DNA of 64,000 nucleotides from assembly GCF_014217835.1 (NCBI RefSeq), contig NZ_CP055263.1, positions 4,281,501 through 4,345,500 of the forward strand. Reading direction: 5' to 3'. Positions 28,945 through 38,353 of this stretch are shown in pieces. Within the stretch, counting starts at the first letter, position 1; each line of letters opens with the position of its first letter. This stretch comes from Metabacillus sp. KUDC1714 (GTDB taxonomy: Bacteria; Bacillota; Bacilli; Bacillales; Bacillaceae). The notes below the pieces were generated by a model. The model was not told the DNA's origin and ran no database searches. It saw only the letters and a list, made by a program, of their open reading frames with translations. Position numbers and translations under genes: made by a program.

Positions 28945-29943
28945 TTGGCAGGAGATATTTTATCACAAAGTGAAATTGACGCCTTACTCTCAGCCATTTC
29001 CACTGGTGAGATGGATGCAGATGAATTAAAGAAGGAAGAATCCACCAGAAAAGTTAAAGTATATGATTTTAAAAGAGCATTACGTTTTTCAAAGGATCAA
29101 ATCAGAAGCTTAACACGTATCCATGATAATTTTGCTAGATTGTTAACGACTTATTTTTCAGCTCAATTAAGAACTTATATTCAAATAACAGTTGGATCAG
29201 TCGATCAATTACCCTATGAGGAGTTTATCCGCTCAATCCCTAAAATGACTGTGCTAAATGTTTTTGAAGTTCAGCCACTTGTTGGTCGTATCCTTATGGA
29301 AGTTAATCCTAATATAGCATACGCTATGATGGATCGGGTTATGGGGGGGCTTGGCTCAGGAATTAATAAAATTGAAAATTTAACAGAAATTGAAACAAAA
29401 ATCATTTCAAATATTTTTGAAAAATCATTAGAAAATTATCAAGAAGCATGGGATTCTGTCATTGATATTGAGCCAATGATGTCGGAATTTGAAGTCAATC
29501 CTCAATTTTTACAAATGGTATCACCAAATGAAACAGTTGTCGTGATTTCATTAAACATTCAGGTTGGTGAAACAAGTGGAATGATCAATTTATGTATTCC
29601 ACATGTTGTCCTTGAACCGATCATTCCGAGACTTTCAGCTCATTATTGGATGCAATCAGATAGAAAAGAGCCTAAACCAAATGAAATAGAAGCTCTTAAG
29701 AGGCAAATACAATTAGCTGATTTAATAGTGTCTGCAGAGCTAGGGGCTTCTGAAATATCTGTTCAGGATTTTCTCCATTTACAGATTGGTGATGTCATTC
29801 AATTAAATAGTTCGATCGACAAACCATTGGTGGTTAAAATAGGTGATAAGCCAAAGTATACGGCACAACCAGGGAAATTGAACAAAAAAATAGCGGTTCA
29901 GATTATTGACCACTTATTGAGAGGTGACGAAGATGGTGAGTGA
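28945..29943 (+). CDS. fliM: Flagellar motor switch protein FliM
   Basis: C-ring protein that binds phosphorylated CheY. 332 residues from TTG 28945, which has AGGAGGTG 6 bases ahead and gives the conserved N-terminus GDILSQSEIDALLSAISTG, the CheY-P-binding helix. Middle CheC-like domain (EFIRSIPKMTVLNVFEVQPL, YAMMDRVMGGLG) and C-terminal SpoA domain follow. A GTG at 28936 is an alternative inside the ribosome site. Overlaps fliY by 11 bases. Confidence 0.97.
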   Translation: MAGDILSQSEIDALLSAISTGEMDADELKKEESTRKVKVYDFKRALRFSKDQIRSLTRIHDNFARLLTTYFSAQLRTYIQITVGSVDQLPYEEFIRSIPKMTVLNVFEVQPLVGRILMEVNPNIAYAMMDRVMGGLGSGINKIENLTEIETKIISNIFEKSLENYQEAWDSVIDIEPMMSEFEVNPQFLQMVSPNETVVVISLNIQVGETSGMINLCIPHVVLEPIIPRLSAHYWMQSDRKEPKPNEIEALKRQIQLADLIVSAELGASEISVQDFLHLQIGDVIQLNSSIDKPLVVKIGDKPKYTAQPGKLNKKIAVQIIDHLLRGDEDGE

Positions 29944-31168
29944 CGGTATGTTATCTCAGGATGAAATAGATGCTCTATTAAAGGGAAATAGTTCTGAAGA
30001 TGATCAAACACCTGTAAAGAACGAAGGGGCAATTATATTAAAAACTGAGGATTATTTTAATGCAATGGAAGAGGATGCGATAGGGGAAATTGGAAATATC
30101 TCTTTCGGTAGTTCTGCAACTGCATTATCAACACTACTTCAGCAAAAAGTTGAAATTACAACACCGAGTGTTTCAGTTGTTCAAAAAAGCAAGTTAGGTG
30201 ACCAATTCGAGCATCCGTATGTAGCAATCGAAGTGAATTATACTGAGGGTTTTTCTGGTAGTAATTTATTAGTGATTAAGCAAAGTGATGCTGCAATCAT
30301 TGCGGATTTAATGATTGGCGGAGACGGTCTAAATCCTGATGAAATGCTTGGTGAAATTCAGGTAAGTGCAGTTCAGGAAGCGATGAATCAAATGATGGGT
30401 TCGGCTGCTACATCAATGTCTACAATTTTTAACAAGAAGGTCGATATATCACCACCGAGAGTAGAACTGCTCGCTGCAAACGATACTGATGAATCTCAGG
30501 CAATTCCAGATGAAGATTTATTTGTTCAAGTTTCGTTTAGACTTAAAATTGGAATGTTAATTGACTCTAACATCATGCAATTATTACCATTATATTTTGC
30601 TAAGGATTTAATCGAGCAATTAATTAATCCAGTACAAGAGGTTGCAGCTACAGCTGAAGCAGTTAAAGAGGTTCAACAGCCATCACCTGTTATGAATGAT
30701 ATACCTGTACAATATGCTCAAGCTCAGTACAATCAAATGCAAATGCAACAACAAATGCACCATCCAAATCAATACATGGAACAACCTAGTCAGCAAATGT
30801 ACAATACACCACAACCACAATATACACAATCGACACAACAACCAGCAGTTAATGTAAAACCAGCAGATTTCACTTCTTTTGAACCAATGCAATATCAGCA
30901 GCAAGAAATTCAAAATTTAGATATGCTACTCGATATTCCTCTACAAGTTACGGTAGAATTAGGTAGGACAAAGCGTTCAGTGAAAGAAATTTTGGAATTA
31001 TCATCAGGCTCAATTATTGAACTCGATAAGCTAGCTGGTGAACCTGTTGATATTTTAGTAAACAGTAAAATTGTTGCTAAAGGGGAAGTAGTTGTTATTG
31101 ATGAAAATTTTGGAGTTCGTGTAACTGATATTATCAGCCAAACTGAACGGCTAAATAAACTAAAATAA
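29933..31168 (+). CDS. fliY: Flagellar motor switch phosphatase FliY
   Basis: C-ring protein that combines a CheC-type CheY-P phosphatase with a FliN-like C-terminus. 411 residues from ATG 29933 (GAGGTGA upstream). MLSQDEIDALLKGN at the start resembles the FliM peptide. Two phosphatase motifs of the E-x-x-N kind are seen in EDAIGEIGNISFGSSATALS and SAVQEAMNQMMGSAATSMS. A Gln/Met/Pro-rich linker (about 250-305) joins the C-terminal SpoA domain (LDIPLQVTVELGRTKRSVKE). Typical of Bacillus and replaces FliN. Confidence 0.97.
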   Translation: MVSDGMLSQDEIDALLKGNSSEDDQTPVKNEGAIILKTEDYFNAMEEDAIGEIGNISFGSSATALSTLLQQKVEITTPSVSVVQKSKLGDQFEHPYVAIEVNYTEGFSGSNLLVIKQSDAAIIADLMIGGDGLNPDEMLGEIQVSAVQEAMNQMMGSAATSMSTIFNKKVDISPPRVELLAANDTDESQAIPDEDLFVQVSFRLKIGMLIDSNIMQLLPLYFAKDLIEQLINPVQEVAATAEAVKEVQQPSPVMNDIPVQYAQAQYNQMQMQQQMHHPNQYMEQPSQQMYNTPQPQYTQSTQQPAVNVKPADFTSFEPMQYQQQEIQNLDMLLDIPLQVTVELGRTKRSVKEILELSSGSIIELDKLAGEPVDILVNSKIVAKGEVVVIDENFGVRVTDIISQTERLNKLK

Positions 31169-31195
31169 TATAACGTATTAGGAGCGGAGAACAAT

Positions 31196-31558
31196 ATGGC
31201 ACATAAAATTATGATTGTAGACGATGCAGCATTTATGAGAATGATGATTAAAGACATACTAACGAAAAATGGGTATGAAGTTGTTGCAGAAGCAGCAGAT
31301 GGAGCTCAAGCTGTTGAAAAATATAAAGAACATCAACCAGACCTAGTTACTATGGATATTACAATGCCTGAGATGGATGGTATTGCAGCTTTAAAAGCTA
31401 TTAAAGAAATTAATGTTAATGCAAAAGTTATTATGTGTTCTGCAATGGGACAACAAGCGATGGTTATCGATGCGATCCAAGCAGGAGCAAAAGACTTTAT
31501 TGTTAAACCATTCCAAGCAGACCGTGTTTTAGAGGCTATTGGTAAAACATTAAGCTAA
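31196..31558 (+). CDS. cheY: Chemotaxis response regulator CheY
   Basis: Single receiver domain, 120 residues. Acidic pocket in IMIVDDAAFMR, phospho-acceptor Asp in LVTMDITMPEMDG (about residue 54), Ser in VIMCSAMGQQ, and Lys in FIVKPFQ. Phosphorylated by CheA; in Bacillus CheY-P promotes counter-clockwise rotation by binding FliM. AGGAGCGG ribosome site, 27-base gap after fliY. Confidence 0.97.
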   Translation: MAHKIMIVDDAAFMRMMIKDILTKNGYEVVAEAADGAQAVEKYKEHQPDLVTMDITMPEMDGIAALKAIKEINVNAKVIMCSAMGQQAMVIDAIQAGAKDFIVKPFQADRVLEAIGKTLS

Positions 31559-31565
31559 AGGTGGA

Positions 31566-32252
31566 GTGAAATTGCTTCATAGAATCTATTGGTTATTGAT
31601 GTTAGTAGCACTTATCATTTTTACTCCGCAAGCGTCGATAAGTGCACTTGCGGAGGAAAAAGTAAATGAAAGTGTGTATGAGAATATAAAAGATGAGAAT
31701 AACGGGCCTACTGATAACACTTCGATTGAAAAAAATAAAGAAGAGCCGGTTGTTCAGGAGGATGCGCTCTCAGTTTCAGCCTTTGATTTTATTAAAATGT
31801 TTCTTGCCCTAGCATTTGTTCTTTTTTTGGTTTACTTCTTGTTAAAATTTGTCACCAAACGCAACCGGATGTTTCAACAAGGTCAGTCAATTGTCAATCT
31901 AGGAGGTACAAGCCTAGGGCAAAGTAAATCAATTCAAATGGTCAAGGTTGGAAATCGCTTATTCGTGTTAGGTGTGGGTGAATCGATTTCATTACTTAAA
32001 GAAATAGACGATGAACAAGAAAGAAATCAATTAATTGAGGATTTTGAGCGAAAGCAGGAACAGATCGTTGAACCTAAGGATTTAATCCAAAAGGTGACAA
32101 CTATACTTAATGACAAATTAAAAAGAAATCGGGTAAAAGAGAAGGAAACAACATTTTCAACTTCATTTAAAGACCAGTTAGAAAAGGTAAAGAACGAGCG
32201 AACGAAACAGCTTGAGGATGTTAAAAGAAAGGGTTTAAACAAGCATGAATGA
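31566..32252 (+). CDS. fliO: Flagellar biosynthesis protein FliO (FliZ in Bacillus)
   Basis: Membrane component that helps assemble the export gate. About 228 residues: a signal-like hydrophobic N-terminus (about 7-28), a Glu/Asn-rich extracytoplasmic stretch, a membrane segment (about 76-95, MFLALAFVLFLVYFLLKFV), and a cytoplasmic FliO domain (IVNLGGTSLGQSKSIQMVKV) with a basic tail. Bacillus naming uses fliZ for this gene. The start may be GTG 31566 or TTG 31572; the latter has better spacing from AAGGTGGAG. Overlaps fliP by 8 bases. Confidence 0.92.
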   Translation: MKLLHRIYWLLMLVALIIFTPQASISALAEEKVNESVYENIKDENNGPTDNTSIEKNKEEPVVQEDALSVSAFDFIKMFLALAFVLFLVYFLLKFVTKRNRMFQQGQSIVNLGGTSLGQSKSIQMVKVGNRLFVLGVGESISLLKEIDDEQERNQLIEDFERKQEQIVEPKDLIQKVTTILNDKLKRNRVKEKETTFSTSFKDQLEKVKNERTKQLEDVKRKGLNKHE

Positions 32253-32910
32253 ATTTATGGAATTTTTTAATAATAGTGATGCAGAAAGTGTCAGTACATC
32301 TGTAAAACTATTACTATTATTAACTGTCTTGTCAATTGCCCCGAGTATTTTAATCTTAATGACATGTTTTACACGAATTATTATTGTTCTGTCGTTTGTT
32401 CGGACATCTCTGGCAACGCAACAAATGCCACCAAATCAAATTTTGATTGGCATTGCCTTATTCTTAACCTTTTTCATCATGGCACCGACTTTTTCAGAAG
32501 TGAATGAACAAGCTTTAACACCTCTTTTTAATGAGGAAATTCAATTAGAAGAAGCATATGAGCGAGCAGCATTACCGTTTAAGGAATTTATGAGTAAGCA
32601 CACAAGACAAAAAGACCTAGCACTTTTTCTGAATTATGCAGGTATTGAAAGTCCTGAATCGGTCGAAGATATTCCATTAACAGCTCTTGTCCCTGCGTTT
32701 GCGATAAGTGAAATTAAAACAGCTTTTCAAATAGGATTTATGATATTCATTCCTTTTTTAGTCATTGATATGGTCGTTGCAAGTATTCTCATGTCCATGG
32801 GGATGATGATGTTACCGCCAGTTATGATTTCTCTACCATTTAAGATTTTATTATTTGTGTTAGTAGATGGTTGGTATTTAATTATTAAGTCTTTGTTACA
32901 AAGTTTTTAG
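32245..32910 (+). CDS. fliP: Flagellar export gate protein FliP
   Basis: Core of the type III export gate (FliPQR helical assembly). 221 residues with four membrane segments and the signature LMTCFTRIIIVLSFVRTSLA, then QMPPNQILIGIALFLTFFIM, and IGFMIFIPFLVIDMVVASIL. Start inside the end of fliO. fliQ begins 15 bases after the stop. Confidence 0.97.
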   Translation: MNEFMEFFNNSDAESVSTSVKLLLLLTVLSIAPSILILMTCFTRIIIVLSFVRTSLATQQMPPNQILIGIALFLTFFIMAPTFSEVNEQALTPLFNEEIQLEEAYERAALPFKEFMSKHTRQKDLALFLNYAGIESPESVEDIPLTALVPAFAISEIKTAFQIGFMIFIPFLVIDMVVASILMSMGMMMLPPVMISLPFKILLFVLVDGWYLIIKSLLQSF

Positions 32911-32925
32911 AATGGGTGAGAACGA

Positions 32926-33195
32926 ATGAGTTCAGAGTTTGTAATTTCTTTAGCAGAAAAAGCGGTGTATACAACTTTAATCATATGTGGGCCTGTATTA
33001 TTATTAGCACTTGTAATTGGTTTAGTAGTCAGTATATTTCAAGCTACTACTCAAATTCAAGAACAAACACTTGCGTTTATTCCGAAAATTGTTGCAGTGT
33101 TATTAGGATTAATTTTTTTTGGTCCGTGGATGCTTTCTACACTTGTTTCCTATGCTCAAGATATATTCGGTAATTTAAATAGGTTTGTGGGGTAA
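32926..33195 (+). CDS. fliQ: Flagellar export gate protein FliQ
   Basis: 89 residues, two membrane helices; the conserved VISLAEKAVYTTLIICGPVL and SIFQATTQIQEQTLAFIPKI are present. Frame fixed by ATG 32926 after GGGTGAG. A parallel open frame at 32916-33173 is a shadow of this gene. Confidence 0.96.
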   Translation: MSSEFVISLAEKAVYTTLIICGPVLLLALVIGLVVSIFQATTQIQEQTLAFIPKIVAVLLGLIFFGPWMLSTLVSYAQDIFGNLNRFVG

Positions 33196-33197
33196 AA

Positions 33198-33989
33198 ATG
33201 GTTATAATTCTTGAAAATTATCCAGCATTTCTTCTAGTATTTATGAGGATAACAGCTTTTTTTGTTACTTTACCTCTATTTTCTTATCGAAATATCCCTA
33301 ATACACATAAAATTGGTTTTTCTTTTTTTTTAGCATATATTATGTTCATTTCCTTAGAACCACCAGCAATTGAGATAGATAGCCAATATTTTATTCTTAT
33401 TTTAAAGGAAGCACTTTTCGGGCTAATCATTGGCTTTTGTGCTTACTTTATCCTTGCAGCTGTTCAAATTGCAGGAAGTTTTATTGATTTTCAAATGGGC
33501 TTTGCTATCGCAAATGTTATTGACCCACAAACTGGTGCACAAAGTCCCCTTATAGGACAATTTCTCTATACATTGTCACTATTGCTTATGATTAGTCTGA
33601 ATGCTCATCACCTATTATTAGATGGAGTATTTTATAGTTATCAGTTTGTTCCGATCGATCAACTTTTTTTACCATTGGGTGAAGAAAATATTATTGAATT
33701 CATTGTTCAAACATTTAATTCCATGTTTATCATTGCGTTTCAAATGTCGATTCCTGTTGTAGGCTCATTGTTTTTAGTTGACATAGCACTTGGTATTGTT
33801 GCAAGAACGGTTCCTCAACTAAATATATTTGTTGTAGGATTGCCATTAAAGATTGGAGTAAGCTTTATCATGCTTATTCTTGTAATGGGTGCATTATTTT
33901 TGTTAATGCAACAGCTTTTTGAAACGATGACATATACAATGCGAGGACTCATGGAATTGCTTGGAGGAGTAGGCAATGAACCTTCTTAA
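33198..33989 (+). CDS. fliR: Flagellar export gate protein FliR
   Basis: 263 residues, about six hydrophobic segments, including FFLAYIMFISLEPP and LKEALFGLIIGFCAYFILAA. The FliR/SctT pattern with QMGFAIANVIDPQTGAQSPL is clear. Starts 3 bases after fliQ and overlaps flhB by 14 bases. Confidence 0.96.
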   Translation: MVIILENYPAFLLVFMRITAFFVTLPLFSYRNIPNTHKIGFSFFLAYIMFISLEPPAIEIDSQYFILILKEALFGLIIGFCAYFILAAVQIAGSFIDFQMGFAIANVIDPQTGAQSPLIGQFLYTLSLLLMISLNAHHLLLDGVFYSYQFVPIDQLFLPLGEENIIEFIVQTFNSMFIIAFQMSIPVVGSLFLVDIALGIVARTVPQLNIFVVGLPLKIGVSFIMLILVMGALFLLMQQLFETMTYTMRGLMELLGGVGNEPS

Positions 33990-35055
33990 ATTAGATTTAC
34001 AGTTTTTTTCGGGAGAGAAAACAGAAAAAGCTACGCCTAGAAAAAAACAGGATGCAAGAAAAAAAGGTCAAGTTGCTAAAAGTGCGGATGTAAATACTGC
34101 ATTATCACTATTAACTGTTTTTTTATCGTTTCTATTCATAGGCGCTTTTATGAGAGACCGAATTTTACTCATGATAAAAGGTGTTTTTCAAGATTACTTA
34201 CTTTTAGATTTAACAGATGAAAACGTGTATGATTTTTTTTTAACAATGGCTTTTCAAGCTGCAATGATTCTTGCTCCGATTATGGGAATCGCATTAGTAG
34301 CAGGTGTACTTGGTAATTACCTTCAAGTTGGTTTTTTATTTTCGACAGAAGCTATTCAAATGAAATTAAATAAATTGGATCCCATTCAAGGCTTCAAACG
34401 AATTTATTCAATGCGTGCAATTGTGGAGCTATTAAAGTCACTGTTGAAAATCTCATTTGTTGGATTAGTTACATTTGCTGTTATATGGTTCGATATGGAA
34501 AATGTTTTACGGCTATCGCAAATGACTGTGGAACAATCTTTTCAATTTATTGCTTCCTTAACTGTGAAAATGGGTTTATTTGCATCTGCAGCCCTGCTGT
34601 TATTGGCGTTAATGGATTATCTTTATCAGCGATATGATTATGAAAAAAACCTTAAAATGTCAAAGCAGGATATAAAGGATGAATATAAAAAATCAGAAGG
34701 TGACCCATTAATTAAATCGAAAATTAAGCAAAGGCAACGTGAAATGGCAATGCGAAGAATGATGCAGGATGTACCAACTGCAGATGTTGTCATTACGAAT
34801 CCAACACATTATGCCATTGCTTTAAAATATGACGAATCAAAAATGGATGCTCCATATGTTGTTGCGATGGGGGTTGATCTTGTCGCGCAAAAAATTAAAG
34901 CAATTGCGAAAGAGAATGAAATAATGATGGTTGAAAATAGACCTCTTGCACGAGCACTGTACGATCAAGTTGAAATAGGCCAAGCTGTACCGGAGGAATT
35001 CTTCCAAGCTGTCGCAGAAATCATAGCCTATGTTTATCAAGCGAAATCAATGTAA
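33976..35055 (+). CDS. flhB: Flagellar export switch protein FlhB
   Basis: 359 residues. Four membrane segments, then a cytoplasmic domain with the autocleavage site NPTH (DVVITNPTHYAIALKY, around residue 275). Cleavage between Asn and Pro, together with FliK, switches export from hook to filament proteins. N-terminal EKTEKATPRKKQDARKKGQV is the usual basic head. A 98-base gap to flhA is longer than in B. subtilis; no element was recognised in it. Confidence 0.97.
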   Translation: MNLLKLDLQFFSGEKTEKATPRKKQDARKKGQVAKSADVNTALSLLTVFLSFLFIGAFMRDRILLMIKGVFQDYLLLDLTDENVYDFFLTMAFQAAMILAPIMGIALVAGVLGNYLQVGFLFSTEAIQMKLNKLDPIQGFKRIYSMRAIVELLKSLLKISFVGLVTFAVIWFDMENVLRLSQMTVEQSFQFIASLTVKMGLFASAALLLLALMDYLYQRYDYEKNLKMSKQDIKDEYKKSEGDPLIKSKIKQRQREMAMRRMMQDVPTADVVITNPTHYAIALKYDESKMDAPYVVAMGVDLVAQKIKAIAKENEIMMVENRPLARALYDQVEIGQAVPEEFFQAVAEIIAYVYQAKSM

Positions 35056-35153
35056 AAAAGTACCGTTAAATTAGTGTAAGTTTATATTGGATAAAATATT
35101 TATTATTCATGAAAGCTAAAGATAGAATTGACTGGTTTTAAGGAGAGAAAAAA

Positions 35154-37190
35154 ATGTCTGCAAGAGATTTATCTGTATTACTTAGTGTTATCTTAATCAT
35201 AGCAATGCTTATCATCCCGTTTCCAGGCTGGTTGTTAAGCTTTTTAATTATCATAAATATATCTCTTGCGTTGTTAGTCATCCTTACGTCAATGAATATG
35301 AACGAACCATTACAATTTTCCATCTTCCCTTCATTAATATTACTCTTAACCTTATTTCGTTTAGGGTTAAATGTTTCAACAACTCGCGCTATTTTAGCTG
35401 AAGGTGATGCGGGAAAGGTTGTCGAAACATTTGGTACTTTTGTAACTGGTGGAAACATCCTTGTAGGAATGGTTGTTTTTATTATTTTAATTGTCATCCA
35501 ATTTGTTGTAATAACAAAAGGATCTGAGCGTGTCTCTGAAGTTGCAGCGCGTTTTACCCTTGATGCAATGCCAGGTAAGCAAATGAGTATTGATGCAGAC
35601 TTAAACGCTGGTATGATCTCCGAGCAACAAGCCAGAGAACGTCGAGAGAAAGTTGCAAATGAAGCAGATTTCTATGGAGCGATGGATGGTGCGAGTAAAT
35701 TTGTAAAAGGGGATGCTATTGCTGGAATCATCATGGTCTTGATCAACATGCTATTTGGAATTATTATTGGCATGATGCAAAAAGGGATGGCGATTGGTGA
35801 AGCAGCATCGCATTACACAATGCTGACAGTTGGAGATGGGATTGTCAGCCAAATACCTGCATTATTAATTTCAACTGCTACTGGAATCGTTGTAACTAGA
35901 GCAGCATCAGAAGGTAACTTAGGTAGTGATATTACAGCACAATTGTTTGCATATCCAAAAATGCTTTATGTAGCTTCTGGGACTATACTATTATTAGGTA
36001 TTTTTACACCAATAGGTCTTTTACTAACCTTACCAATTGCTGGATTACTAGGTTTTGGAGGGTACATGATTTCAAGATCAAAAGAATCACAAGTTCCCGA
36101 TGAAGAAGAAATTGAACAGGAAATTGAAATGGATGAAATGAAAAGTCCGGAAAGTGTTGTAAATCTGTTAAATATTGATCCGATTGAATTTGAATTTGGT
36201 TACGGCTTAATCCCGCTTGCAGATACAAATCAAGGTGGGGACCTTCTCGATCGTGTTGTAATGATAAGAAGGCAGTTGGCAATCGAATTTGGAATTGTTT
36301 TACCGGTTGTTAGAATTCGTGATAATATCCAGCTTCAACCAAATGAATACCGTTTGAAAATAAAAGGAAATGAAGTAGCTAAAGGTGAGATTCTACTTGA
36401 TCATTATTTAGCGATGGCTCCAGGAATTGAGGATGATTCAATCGATGGTATTGATACTGTCGAGCCTTCATTTGGGCTACCTGCTAAATGGATTACAGAA
36501 GAAATAAAGGATACAGCTGAAATGTACGGTTATACGGTTGTTGATCCACCTTCAGTCGTTTCAACACATATCACTGAAGTTATTAAACAACATGCACATG
36601 AATTGCTCGGAAGACAAGAAACAAAACAATTGGTTGATCATTTAAAAGAAACCTATCCAATATTAGTAGAAGAAGTAACGCCGACACCACTAGGAATAGG
36701 CGATATTCAAAAAGTACTTGCAAAGCTTTTAAGAGAAAAGGTTTCTATTAGGAATCTACCAATTATTTTTGAAACAATTGCCGATTTTGGGAAGATGACT
36801 TCTGATACAGAGCTATTAGGTGAGTATGTAAGACAGGCTCTTGCAAAACAAATTACTAGTCAATATACAGATCAAGATCAACAATTAAAGGTAGTTACCT
36901 TGTCAGGAAAAATTGAGAAAATAATTGCCGATGGTGTACAACAAACAGAACATGGAAATTACTTATCATTAAGTCCTGACGTTTCTCAATCGATTATTGA
37001 GGCAATAGCTAAAGAGATAGAAATGCTTTCGCTTCAGCAGCAAACACCAATACTATTATGTTCACCTGCAGTAAGAATGTATGTTAGACAACTCACAGAT
37101 CGGTATTTTCCTCAGGTGCCTATTTTATCCTATAATGAATTAGAGGCAAATGTCGAAGTACAGAGTGTTGGGGTGGTGAATGTCGAATGA
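35154..37190 (+). CDS. flhA: Flagellar export protein FlhA
   Basis: Largest export-gate component; its cytoplasmic ring binds chaperones and substrates. 678 residues: eight N-terminal membrane segments, the conserved loop with KGSERVSEVAARFTLDAMPG and QMSIDADLNAGMISEQQARE, and the C-terminal ring domain (about 345-678). AAGGAGAG ribosome site. Overlaps flhF by 4 bases. Confidence 0.97.
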   Translation: MSARDLSVLLSVILIIAMLIIPFPGWLLSFLIIINISLALLVILTSMNMNEPLQFSIFPSLILLLTLFRLGLNVSTTRAILAEGDAGKVVETFGTFVTGGNILVGMVVFIILIVIQFVVITKGSERVSEVAARFTLDAMPGKQMSIDADLNAGMISEQQARERREKVANEADFYGAMDGASKFVKGDAIAGIIMVLINMLFGIIIGMMQKGMAIGEAASHYTMLTVGDGIVSQIPALLISTATGIVVTRAASEGNLGSDITAQLFAYPKMLYVASGTILLLGIFTPIGLLLTLPIAGLLGFGGYMISRSKESQVPDEEEIEQEIEMDEMKSPESVVNLLNIDPIEFEFGYGLIPLADTNQGGDLLDRVVMIRRQLAIEFGIVLPVVRIRDNIQLQPNEYRLKIKGNEVAKGEILLDHYLAMAPGIEDDSIDGIDTVEPSFGLPAKWITEEIKDTAEMYGYTVVDPPSVVSTHITEVIKQHAHELLGRQETKQLVDHLKETYPILVEEVTPTPLGIGDIQKVLAKLLREKVSIRNLPIIFETIADFGKMTSDTELLGEYVRQALAKQITSQYTDQDQQLKVVTLSGKIEKIIADGVQQTEHGNYLSLSPDVSQSIIEAIAKEIEMLSLQQQTPILLCSPAVRMYVRQLTDRYFPQVPILSYNELEANVEVQSVGVVNVE

Positions 37191-38347
37191 AGGTAAAGAA
37201 ATTTATTGCACCTTCAATGCAAGAAGCAATGAAAAAAATTCGTTCTGAGATGGGAAATGAGGCTGTTATTTTAAATTCGAAAGTCAGTAATACAGGTGGA
37301 TTTTTAGGGCTCTTTGCAAAGAAACAGATTGAAGTGATTGCAGCCATAGACCCAGAAGAAACAGACCGAAAAAAAATGGGAGAAACGCGAACTAATACAC
37401 AAGATAAAAACAACGCTTTTCCTAAATCACAAAATAAAACTGGAATGCACAATGAACACGTTTCTACATCAATTAATGTCGACAATAATCAGGGTGTTTT
37501 AAAAGAATTAAAGGAATTAAAAGGCTTACTAAATTCAATCTCTACTAATGAAAGAAGTGACTTTTATCCAGAGCCACTGAAAGTAATCTTAAAACAATTG
37601 ACAAAACAAGAGATAAATTCATCAATTCGAGGTCAGGTTATGTCAGAGCTTTTAAATTATTGGTATCTTGGTAATGGAAGCTTGACCATTGCACAATTAA
37701 GAGAAAAAGAAACAGAAATCTTCCTTAATGAGTTAAAGGAGCTTGAATTTGGTGGGATGTCCTATCAAAAGAAATATATTAATGTAATTGGACCAACTGG
37801 TGTTGGGAAAACAACAACTCTCGCAAAGCTTGCTGCACATTGTGTATTACAGAAAAAGAAAAAGGTCGCTTTTATCACGACAGATACATATAGAATAGCA
37901 GCTATTGACCAGTTAAAAACTTATGCAAAAATTTTAAACGTTCCAATTGAAGTTTGTTATAGTGTTAATGATTTTAAAGAAGCAAAAACAAAACTTGATA
38001 AATATGATTTTATTTTTATCGATACTGCTGGTAGGAATTTCTTGGAATCCCAGTATGTGAAAGATCTTCAAACCATTATTGATTTTAATGATGAGATGGA
38101 AACCTTTCTCGTGTTAGCTGCAACGGCTAAACCATCAGACATGATTGCGGTATATGAGCAATTTTCAGTCCTTCCAATTAATAGGCTTATTTTCACAAAG
38201 CTCGATGAAACTTCGACCAGAGGATCATTGTTTGAGGTCATGGTAAAAACGAATAAAGGTATTGCCTATACTACACATGGTCAAACTGTCCCCGATGATA
38301 TCGAAGTAGCAACAAGAGAACGTATAGTCGAACAGATATTGAGGTAG
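37187..38347 (+). CDS. flhF: SRP-family GTPase FlhF
   Basis: SRP-like GTPase that sets number and place of flagella. 386 residues: an N-terminal basic/helical B region (about 1-120), then the NG domain with P-loop [40 protein letters not shown] and TKLDE. Partner FlhG is encoded 6 bases downstream and activates its GTPase with an N-terminal peptide. Confidence 0.96.
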   Translation: MKVKKFIAPSMQEAMKKIRSEMGNEAVILNSKVSNTGGFLGLFAKKQIEVIAAIDPEETDRKKMGETRTNTQDKNNAFPKSQNKTGMHNEHVSTSINVDNNQGVLKELKELKGLLNSISTNERSDFYPEPLKVILKQLTKQEINSSIRGQVMSELLNYWYLGNGSLTIAQLREKETEIFLNELKELEFGGMSYQKKYINVIGPTGVGKTTTLAKLAAHCVLQKKKKVAFITTDTYRIAAIDQLKTYAKILNVPIEVCYSVNDFKEAKTKLDKYDFIFIDTAGRNFLESQYVKDLQTIIDFNDEMETFLVLAATAKPSDMIAVYEQFSVLPINRLIFTKLDETSTRGSLFEVMVKTNKGIAYTTHGQTVPDDIEVATRERIVEQILR

Positions 38348-38353
38348 AGTGAT

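Noticed and set aside
32916..33173. 85-codon frame overlapping fliQ
   Set aside because: Shadow of fliQ in another frame; Cys/Ser/Asn-rich translation and no family signal.
35056..35153. Possible repeat or promoter in the flhB-flhA gap
   Set aside because: Longer than in B. subtilis but no inverted repeat; TAAAAT-like words have no proper -35.
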